Positions 53,533 to 60,954 of a stretch of DNA of 64,000 nt are shown here, in pieces. The DNA comes from Pseudoselenomonas ruminantium (lineage in GTDB: Bacteria > Bacillota > Negativicutes > Selenomonadales > Selenomonadaceae). The stretch is from positions 44,314-108,313 of the forward strand of contig SVBZ01000003.1 in the NCBI GenBank assembly GCA_015058575.1, written 5' to 3'. Position numbers and translations under genes: made by a program. Below the pieces are notes generated by a model, which had not been told where the DNA came from, did not search any database, and saw only the letters and a list, made by a program, of their open reading frames with translations. How positions within the stretch are numbered: the stretch's first letter is position 1; the number at the start of each line of letters is the position of its first letter.

Positions 53533-54465
53533 TCATTTCTGCAGCAGGAAATCAAGCAACAAAAAGTCCGTCTGTGGCAATTTGGCGGCAAGCGCCAAGG
53601 CCTTGTCCGTCTTGCCCATGCGTTTTGCCAGTACGGCCAGATTGCGGATGACATTTATATCCTTGTCATCGATGGAAAGCGCCGTCTCCAAAAGCTTAGC
53701 CGCTGCTACGTATTCGCCAGCTGTGAAATGTCCGCCGGCAAAAGCCTGCAATAAACGTACTTTATCGCTGAGCGAGGCATCTTTGCTCATTACGGCCTGG
53801 ATTTCGGCCTCGACGGATTCCGCCGAAGCTGTCTGCGATGCCGCCGATGCTGAAGCCGGCACTTTCACTGCCGAAGCTTCTGGTACAGCAGCAGAAACAG
53901 CCGGCTCTACCGGTGCTGCTGGAACCGTGAACGAAGCTGCCTTGGCGGCAGGTGCTGCAGCTGGTGTTGCGGCCGGTGCCAATCCCAGGAAGGCCGCCAC
54001 ATGCGGGAACTCAGCCTTCAGATGATCTGCCTCATTGCGGCCATAGTAATCAAGGATATCCTCCATATCCTCGCGCTGCTCCTGCGTGAGCTGGCCCTCA
54101 CCATGCTCAAGGACGAAATCGAAAATCGCCAGACTATCATCGGTGCGATCCTCCAAGATGCAGATACGTGCAAGCAGAATACGTGCTGCCAAATGACCTG
54201 GTGCAAAGTTCAATACATTTTCCACCATGCTTGCCGAACGCTCATAATCACCAATCATGAAGTAGCTGTATGCACCTGCATAGAGCATCTCCGGATCATA
54301 GTCGCCAGCCTGCACGAGCTCAGCCAGCTTGTTGATAACATCGCTGTATTTCTCCTCAGCAAACAACGCGCCCAGTTCCTCACGCAATTTCTGTACCATA
54401 GCCGACTGCATCTCCTGTCCCTTTTTCTTTTTGTTTTTATTCATCTTACGGTTTGCTTTACCCAT
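53533..54465 (-). CDS. TPR protein with basic N-terminus and Ala/Pro-rich linker
   Basis: 310 residues from ATG 54465 (AGGAG eight bases upstream). The first 20 residues are very basic (GKANRKMNKNKKKKG). TPR-like helices follow (YSDVINKLAELVQAGDYDPE, YERSASMVENVLNFAPGH), then an Ala/Pro-rich linker at about 160-215, and a final TPR block (EYVAAAKLLETALSIDDKDI). No catalytic domain. It may act as a scaffold or chaperone between the glycosyltransferases and their protein acceptor, as its position between the GT41 and GT4 genes suggests (inference). Confidence 0.7.
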   Translation of the reverse strand: MGKANRKMNKNKKKKGQEMQSAMVQKLREELGALFAEEKYSDVINKLAELVQAGDYDPEMLYAGAYSYFMIGDYERSASMVENVLNFAPGHLAARILLARICILEDRTDDSLAIFDFVLEHGEGQLTQEQREDMEDILDYYGRNEADHLKAEFPHVAAFLGLAPAATPAAAPAAKAASFTVPAAPVEPAVSAAVPEASAVKVPASASAASQTASAESVEAEIQAVMSKDASLSDKVRLLQAFAGGHFTAGEYVAAAKLLETALSIDDKDINVIRNLAVLAKRMGKTDKALALAAKLPQTDFLLLDFLLQK

Positions 54466-54491
54466 CGTAGTTTCTCCTTTCATATTCCCCT

Positions 54492-54610
54492 GCCTTCCCC
54501 TATGGGGAAGGTGCCCCTTTAGGGGCGGATGAGGTTCATTTCGTAATCACATTATAAATAAATTTACCTCATCCGAGCACTTCGCGCCCACCTTCCCCAG
54601 AGGGGAAGGC
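54492..54610. repeat. Compound inverted repeat between two glycosylation genes
   Basis: The two ends are hairpins, CCTTCCCCTATGGGGAAGG (54493-54511) and CCTTCCCCAGAGGGGAAGG (54591-54609). They flank inner arms CGGATGAGGT / ACCTCATCCG and a GCCCCTTTAGGGGC hairpin (54513-54526). The whole 119-base block can fold on itself. The wording (CTTCCCC...GGATGAGG) is like small repetitive elements widespread in Firmicutes genomes. It may also attenuate transcription between the GT41 gene and the TPR gene downstream. Confidence 0.65.
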
Positions 54611-54614
54611 TTAT

Positions 54615-56120
54615 TTACTTATTCGGCGTAACGCCAGCTGCCTCCTGCTTTTGCTTCCACTTCGCCCAGATGGTACGGTACATATCCTCGACGGCCTGCA
54701 CATAGGCAGGGCCATCCATCAAGGGCGAATGCTGCATCATTACAGGGATTTGCTGATGCAGGATATGCAAGAGTTCTTTGTCCTTGGCCAGCGCCACGGC
54801 CTTGGCGATATACTCCTCACGCGTCGCACAAGCCAGCTCCCCCAGCCCGATATTCTGCAAGATGCTATAACTAAACCGCTCACCATGACGGCGGCCATAA
54901 CGCGCAATAACCGGCACGCCCATATAGAGCGCCTCACAGGTCGTACCGCCCCCCGTATAGGGATACGTATCGAGCAGGATATCCACATCGAGATAGCGCG
55001 CAAGATAATCGCCGGTCGCATCCTCGAGGATATATTCCTCCGGTTTAAACCCTATCCGGTTAAGCTGACGGCCGATTATTTTTAACGCATTCGTTTTATG
55101 GCTCGAATTCTTGATAAGGATACGGCTGCCTGACACCTGCCGGATAATCTGTAACCAATCCTCCAGTATCGCCTCATTGATTTTGAGAAAATTATTGAAG
55201 CTGCCAAAGATAATCGGCTCATGCAGCTTGTATTCTTTTTTCACATTGAGCACCCGCGCCGACGGCGTATAGCAGAAATGCGAATGTGGCAGCCGCCAGA
55301 TTTCCTCACGGAAATCCGCATCATGCAACCCCTCTGGATCGCAATGCGGATCGCCGAGGAAATAGTCCACAGCCGACGAACCCGAGGTGCTCATATAGCC
55401 AATACCTGCCACCTGTACAGGTGCTGGACGATAGCTCATAACCGCCATCGTTCGTCCGCCCGAAGCATGCACATCAAAGTCAAACAGGATATCGATTTCA
55501 TCTTCATAGATAGCCTGCGCTACCTGACTGTATTCTGCATTACGTGGATAACGCCGCATCACGGTAATATTCTGCTCGATATCATCACTCAAAAGATCCC
55601 GGCCCTCATGCAACTGGTAACAATAAACAGCAAACGCTTCGCGATTATAAGCCAGCAGTAACTGTATCGTAAAGTAACTGACTACATTATCGGTAAACTC
55701 ACCAGCTATATAACCGATACGCAATTTATCATGACAATGGCGTTCCAGACTATGCGCATACTGCTTCACCGCCTGCGTAAACTGATCATAAGCAAAATGC
55801 AGATCACGCATTTCCCGATCTGTTACTTCGGAATAATAATGCAGCATGAAAAGATAATCGCTGAATTCCAGCTGCTGGATACGAAACGGCTGTCCCTCGC
55901 TATGCTGCAGTGCTGCCCACGAATACGCACGGCATTTCTGCTTATCGAAGAGCTTGTAGTAGCACTGGCTATAATATTGCAGGACACGCCATTCCTCGTC
56001 GGGGGCATAGCCTTCTTCCTGTACCAGGCGGTTCAACCGGTCAAGCGCCTGCTGGGGAGCCTCCTGTTCCAATAATTCCAGCACTGCACCATAACGACTG
56101 TCCAATTCTCCTAAGTCCAT
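54615..56120 (-). CDS. GT41 (OGT/SPINDLY-like) protein O-glycosyltransferase
   Basis: 501 residues. A short TPR-like lead (about 1-125) is followed by the GT41 catalytic region: KLRIGYIAGEFTDNVVSYFT, DILFDFDVHASGGRTMAVMS, PAPVQVAGIGYMSTSGSSAV, IIFGSFNNFLKINEAI, and VDILLDTYPYTGGGTTCEAL for donor binding. GT41 enzymes transfer GlcNAc or another UDP-sugar (GDP-fucose in SPINDLY) onto Ser/Thr of proteins. It overlaps the stop of the tandem GT41 gene by ten bases. It is the likeliest kind of enzyme here to start a glycan on flagellin. Confidence 0.85.
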   Translation of the reverse strand: MDLGELDSRYGAVLELLEQEAPQQALDRLNRLVQEEGYAPDEEWRVLQYYSQCYYKLFDKQKCRAYSWAALQHSEGQPFRIQQLEFSDYLFMLHYYSEVTDREMRDLHFAYDQFTQAVKQYAHSLERHCHDKLRIGYIAGEFTDNVVSYFTIQLLLAYNREAFAVYCYQLHEGRDLLSDDIEQNITVMRRYPRNAEYSQVAQAIYEDEIDILFDFDVHASGGRTMAVMSYRPAPVQVAGIGYMSTSGSSAVDYFLGDPHCDPEGLHDADFREEIWRLPHSHFCYTPSARVLNVKKEYKLHEPIIFGSFNNFLKINEAILEDWLQIIRQVSGSRILIKNSSHKTNALKIIGRQLNRIGFKPEEYILEDATGDYLARYLDVDILLDTYPYTGGGTTCEALYMGVPVIARYGRRHGERFSYSILQNIGLGELACATREEYIAKAVALAKDKELLHILHQQIPVMMQHSPLMDGPAYVQAVEDMYRTIWAKWKQKQEAAGVTPNK

Positions 56121-59100
56121 GTCCTTCCCACCTTTTCCAGCATCTGCCGGTACATTGCCTCGAGCTCAGTCATATAGCGGCTCGTATCCATCAGCGGCGA
56201 CTGCAGGAGAATATTCCGCAGGTTTTGATGCAGCACCTGCAAAAGCTCCTTATCCTGCGCCAGTGATACCGCCCGCACAATGTATTCCTCCGGTGTCTTG
56301 ACCGCCAACTCACCAAGCCCTGCATTTTGCAGCAGCGTAAGGCCAAAGCGCGTGTCCCGCCGCTTACCATAGAGCGATATCACAGGAACGCCCATATAGA
56401 GCGCATCACAGGTGGTGCCACCACCCGGATATGGATACGTATCAAGCGCAATGTCGACCCCCAGATACCGCTGCATATAATCCATCGTTGCCGGTTCCAG
56501 CGTAATCCTGTCAACATCCAAACCCAGTTCGCGCAACCGTTTTTGCACCATAAGCTGCGCCGCCGGCTCGCCGAAAAGTTCACTCTTCAAAAGCAGCCGG
56601 CTGTCCGGAACCTGCACCATGATTTCCCGCCATAAAAGCAGCATCTCATCGGTAATCTTCAGATAGCGGTTAAAAACACCAAACGTGATATAACCATTCG
56701 TCTGGCAGGGTGCCCCCTGCGAAGCTGGCAAATCACTGCGTCCCGTATAGCAGAACTGGCTCGTAAGCTTCACCGGCTGTTCGTGATAATCTTGCCACTC
56801 CTTCTGAGAGTTTTCGGAATCCGTCCAGCCATCCGTCAGAAAATAATCCACGGCGGAAAGCCCTGTCTGGTGCGTATAGCCAAGCCCCGATATCTGTACT
56901 GGTGCTGGCCGCCAGGCAAGGATTGGCAGCCCCGAATTAGCACAATGGCCGCCCAAATCGACCAAGATATCGATTTTATCCTGCCGGATACGCGCAGCCG
57001 CCTCCGCATAAGAAAGTGACGAAATATCAACGAAATGCTCCACAGCCTTCCTGACCAATTCCGTGTAATTATCCTGTACCGGACTGAGACTGTAAGCATA
57101 AAGCTCAAACTGGTCTGCGTCATGGGCACCAAGCAACTGATAATAAAAATAGAACATCACATGCTGCCGGAAGTCGGGTGACAGATAGCCAACACGGATT
57201 TTCCGCCCCTGTGGCCGCCTGGCAAGCGGTTCAGCATGCACCGCTGCAAATAAGTTATCATAATCACGATGTGCTTTACCGTATTCTTCTTCGCCTAGTG
57301 TCAGGTTATGCTGTGCCAGCAGCCAGGAACTGTACATATGGCAGCGATCTTTGAAATCCACCGCCAGCTCGGCTGCTTGCCGATAAAGCGCCACCGCCTC
57401 CTGTGCCCTGCCAATCTGAAGTGCACAATTGGCCCAAATGGCTAAAAGACTTGTCATAAACTCCGGCAAAACCTGTCCCGGCTGCTGCGCCAGTTCCTCA
57501 GCCGCCCTTTTGGCAGCATCATAACCTGCCAAATAATGCTTCTGCCGCATTTCCACAGCCGCAAGCGTACGCCAAAGCTCGACGTTATGCGCTGCATCAT
57601 ACTGCGCTGCCTGCCGCAGCCACCAGCAAGCTCTGGCATCATCATGCAGGGCTTCATAAGCCATGGCCCCAGCCGTCCAAGCTTTGGCAGCGTCTTCCGG
57701 GAATCGGGCCGTCATCCGGCCAGCGATTTCCACTACCTTGGCTAAATCCTGCTGCGCCTGCGCCAAAACCAGTTCTTTTTCTTCTTTACACTGGCATCCC
57801 CAGCGTTCTTCCTGGGAAAAATCACGTTCGAGCCAATCCAAATGGATGCGCGTAAAGGCCTGCTCAACCTCGCCCATATAGTTTGCCGCCTGCATGACTG
57901 GCGACGCCAAAAGCTGCTGCCGTAGCGACTGATGATAGCTGCGCAGCCGCTCTTTATCCTGAGCTAGTGCCACGGCCTTTTCGATATATTCCTCCGGCGA
58001 AAATGCACAAAGCTCAGAAAGACCTGCATTCATAAGCAGACTGTAGCCAAAGCGTGCATTATGGCGCTCACCAACCAGCGTGATGACTGGCACGCCCATA
58101 TATAGCGCATCACAGGTCGTACCGCCCCCCGGATATGGATACGTATCGAGCGCAATATCCATCTCGTTATATGCCTGCAAATATTTAGCCTCCTGCTCAC
58201 CGATGAGCAGTCGTTCCTGCGGGATACCTGCTGCTTCGATACGGGCCAGAGCCAATTTCCGGCCATACGGATTATTGAATATAGCCGCCTTCAGAAACAA
58301 ACGGCTCCCAGGGACGGCTGCAAGAATCTTTGCCCAAAGCCCGAGCATATCATCTGTCACCTTCGAAAAATTATTGAAACTGCCAAAGGTCACATAGCCG
58401 TTCTTCTGGAACGGAGCCGGTGCCGGCTGCTGCGGATTATCATGCCACATAAAACAAAAATGGCTGTGGGGCAGGCGAATAAGCTTTTCCACAAAATACG
58501 CATCATTTTCTGGCGGATCGGTATAATGATCTGCCAGGAAATAATCGATAGCGGGCAAACCGATCGTATCGAAATAGCCAATACCTGACACCTGTACCGG
58601 CACAGGCTTATAAGCCATCGTCTGCAAAAATCCCCATGCTGTATGCCCTGTAAGATCGACCAAAATATCAAGCTTATCCTTATAGACAAGTTCGGCGACT
58701 TTTTCATCCGGCAGCCCTCTTACATTCTGCCAATGGTCGACCATGGCCGCAAATTCCCGGCTGGCATTATCTTCTTCGCAATCGGTATAGCAGAAAACCT
58801 CGAACCGCCGTTTATCATAGTCGTGCAGGAATGCATAGCTGAAAAACGCCACGACATGGAAATGCAGATCCGGCGAAATATAGCCAATCCGTATTTTCGG
58901 GCTATTGCTGCGCCGCTTGTCATGACGATACGACGGAATAGACGCGAGCAGCTGGCCATATTTTTCAGCGGCCTGCCGCATGAATGACTGGGGCTTGTCG
59001 AGATAATGCAGGTTGAACAGATAATTGCTGTATTCCGCAGCCTGCCCGTGCTCTAAGTCCTTATACTTCGCCGATTCCAAATAATGCTGGGCAGCCTTCT

Positions 59101-59488
59101 CCCCTCGCGCCGTCTGCCGGTACAAGGTTGCCAGGATGCTATGCACAGCACCACGGTACCAGCCCACAAGCGTCTGATCTGCAAGCGCTGTCGTGAATTG
59201 CTTCTCTGCCGTCTCCCAGTCTCCATTTAAGAAAGCCACACGCCCCAGATAGAAGCGGCTGATGCCATCAAGCGGGAATCGCTGCTGATATTCCACTCCC
59301 GCAACCTCAGCCCTTGCAGCATCATTGCCATCAATATAGGCCGCCAGTATCGCCTGGAACATCGTGCGGTCGGTTACCCCTGCCTGCCGCAAAGCATCCG
59401 CAGCCTCGATGGCCTTATCCCACTGCCGCTTATCCATCAGCTGGGTCAGCAGCTGATACAGCTGTTTTTTCTCCCGGTATGTCATCAT
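56111..59488 (-). CDS. Tandem GT41 protein with two catalytic domains and TPRs
   Basis: 1125 residues, about twice the size of a bacterial GT41 enzyme. Domain 1 (about 195-560) has RIGYISPDLHFHVVAFFSYA, DILVDLTGHTAWGFLQTM, YVTFGSFNNFSKVTDDML and DIALDTYPYPGGGTTCDALY. TPR-like helices (about 580-760) follow. Domain 2 (about 775-1120) repeats the motifs: RVGYLSPDFRQHVMFYFYYQ, DILVDLGGHCANSGLPIL, YITFGVFNRYLKITDEML and DIALDTYPYPGGGTTCDALY. Both donor sites look intact. It could modify several Ser/Thr residues processively, or add sugars to two kinds of acceptor. ATG 59488 overlaps the preceding stop. Confidence 0.85.
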   Translation of the reverse strand: MMTYREKKQLYQLLTQLMDKRQWDKAIEAADALRQAGVTDRTMFQAILAAYIDGNDAARAEVAGVEYQQRFPLDGISRFYLGRVAFLNGDWETAEKQFTTALADQTLVGWYRGAVHSILATLYRQTARGEKAAQHYLESAKYKDLEHGQAAEYSNYLFNLHYLDKPQSFMRQAAEKYGQLLASIPSYRHDKRRSNSPKIRIGYISPDLHFHVVAFFSYAFLHDYDKRRFEVFCYTDCEEDNASREFAAMVDHWQNVRGLPDEKVAELVYKDKLDILVDLTGHTAWGFLQTMAYKPVPVQVSGIGYFDTIGLPAIDYFLADHYTDPPENDAYFVEKLIRLPHSHFCFMWHDNPQQPAPAPFQKNGYVTFGSFNNFSKVTDDMLGLWAKILAAVPGSRLFLKAAIFNNPYGRKLALARIEAAGIPQERLLIGEQEAKYLQAYNEMDIALDTYPYPGGGTTCDALYMGVPVITLVGERHNARFGYSLLMNAGLSELCAFSPEEYIEKAVALAQDKERLRSYHQSLRQQLLASPVMQAANYMGEVEQAFTRIHLDWLERDFSQEERWGCQCKEEKELVLAQAQQDLAKVVEIAGRMTARFPEDAAKAWTAGAMAYEALHDDARACWWLRQAAQYDAAHNVELWRTLAAVEMRQKHYLAGYDAAKRAAEELAQQPGQVLPEFMTSLLAIWANCALQIGRAQEAVALYRQAAELAVDFKDRCHMYSSWLLAQHNLTLGEEEYGKAHRDYDNLFAAVHAEPLARRPQGRKIRVGYLSPDFRQHVMFYFYYQLLGAHDADQFELYAYSLSPVQDNYTELVRKAVEHFVDISSLSYAEAAARIRQDKIDILVDLGGHCANSGLPILAWRPAPVQISGLGYTHQTGLSAVDYFLTDGWTDSENSQKEWQDYHEQPVKLTSQFCYTGRSDLPASQGAPCQTNGYITFGVFNRYLKITDEMLLLWREIMVQVPDSRLLLKSELFGEPAAQLMVQKRLRELGLDVDRITLEPATMDYMQRYLGVDIALDTYPYPGGGTTCDALYMGVPVISLYGKRRDTRFGLTLLQNAGLGELAVKTPEEYIVRAVSLAQDKELLQVLHQNLRNILLQSPLMDTSRYMTELEAMYRQMLEKVGRTWT

Positions 59489-60954
59489 AAATCTTTATCC
59501 CTCATATCTTTCAGCATCTGCTGTGCCGCCCGCTCGATATCCTCACAACCAGCCGGCAGCAATGCCGTCATATGTGACGGTTTACTATCGCCTGCCGCCA
59601 GCCCCAACCGATAAAGGAAAGCCAGCTGTTTGCTGGCAAGCTGAGCGGCACCATCGGGACGGCCAGCTGCCAGACAGTCAAGTACCGGCCGTTCACTGCT
59701 GCCTGCCTGCTTTGCGTAATAGATATAGACCAGTCCGCCATTTTGCCGTGCCAATTGCTGTGCCAAAAAAGCCGCATCAGCCTGCTTATCGTAAATGGCA
59801 TTAAGCACCGCGATGCAATCTGCCGCCTCAATGCCCTGCTGCTGCAAGAAATGCCAAAAGGCCGCCAACAAGCCACCATGATAGCGATTCTGCTGCAAGC
59901 CCTGCCAATAGCACTCCTGTGCCCTGGCTGCATCGCCCTGCCATTGCGCCAGCAGTCCGAGCCGCCAATAGACTGACGGCAACAGCCGTGCCGCATTGTT
60001 CATGACACCGGCCACCGTATCTTTGGGATAATCCTTTGTCAACGCCAAACCTGCCTGCAGATCCTGCTCAGCCTGCAGATACTCGCGCCGGTCGAAATTC
60101 CACAGACCGCGCATCAGCGGAAATTCCGCCAGCTGCGGGCAGTCGCGGATAGCAGCTGCAAGGCAAGCCTCCGTTTCTTCCGCCGGATGCTTGTCATCGA
60201 TACAACAACTGGCCCATGTCTCATAGGCTCGCCCCCGCAGGTCTAACGCCAGTTCTTCATGGGCAAGAAGACGTTTCGCATAGGCAATGGCCTTCGCATG
60301 ATCGCCCAATCCATACCAAATATCCATGAAGTAGCGGTCATCCAATAGCTCCGTCCGGCCATGATTCGCCGCAATACGCTCCTCCATGATTTTCAGATTG
60401 CGACGAAGCTTTGCCTGTACTATATGCGTCGAATAGCCCGTATGATAGATTTCTATCTCATTGGCAAGTTCCAAAGGACGCCCTTTTGTCAAGGTCAGCA
60501 CCTCATGGATTTTCCCACTGTAACGGAGATTCCGGCGGTTGCGGAACATCCGCAGCTGCACGAGCGTCGTCATGATGCGGTTATTATCATCTGTATCAAT
60601 ATTTATCAAGCGGCAGAGCACGCCCTCGATCTTCAAGTGAGGCTCCAAGCGCATCAATAACGGCCGCACCTTGGCCTGTGAAGCCGGTGTGAAATATTCA
60701 TCGGCATCCAGGAACAATATCCAGTTGCCTGTCGCCTGTTCCAAGGCATAATTCTTGGCTGCGGCAAAATCGTTGCCCCAGGCAAAGGAATAGACCTTAG
60801 CCCCCGCTGCCCTTGCCATAGACACAGTTTCATCCGTGCTGCCCGTGTCGACAACAATCATTTCATCCGCTATGGCCTGCATCGATTCTAGCCAGCGGCC
60901 AATGTTTTCCGCCTCATTCTTGACAATCACGCAGGCCGAAATCCGCATCTTCAT
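59485..60954 (-). CDS. GT2 glycosyltransferase with TPR-like C-terminus
   Basis: 489 residues from ATG 60954 (ATGA overlap with the upstream stop). ISACVIVKNEAENIGRWLES, IVVDTGSTDETVSMARAAG, NDFAAAKNYALEQATGNWIL, FLDADEYFTPASQAKV are features of the SunS-like / TPR-GT2 family. The rest is TPR-like helices. Members of this family glycosylate peptides or proteins directly in some bacteria, or extend existing sugars. Confidence 0.8.
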   Translation of the reverse strand: MKMRISACVIVKNEAENIGRWLESMQAIADEMIVVDTGSTDETVSMARAAGAKVYSFAWGNDFAAAKNYALEQATGNWILFLDADEYFTPASQAKVRPLLMRLEPHLKIEGVLCRLINIDTDDNNRIMTTLVQLRMFRNRRNLRYSGKIHEVLTLTKGRPLELANEIEIYHTGYSTHIVQAKLRRNLKIMEERIAANHGRTELLDDRYFMDIWYGLGDHAKAIAYAKRLLAHEELALDLRGRAYETWASCCIDDKHPAEETEACLAAAIRDCPQLAEFPLMRGLWNFDRREYLQAEQDLQAGLALTKDYPKDTVAGVMNNAARLLPSVYWRLGLLAQWQGDAARAQECYWQGLQQNRYHGGLLAAFWHFLQQQGIEAADCIAVLNAIYDKQADAAFLAQQLARQNGGLVYIYYAKQAGSSERPVLDCLAAGRPDGAAQLASKQLAFLYRLGLAAGDSKPSHMTALLPAGCEDIERAAQQMLKDMRDKDL

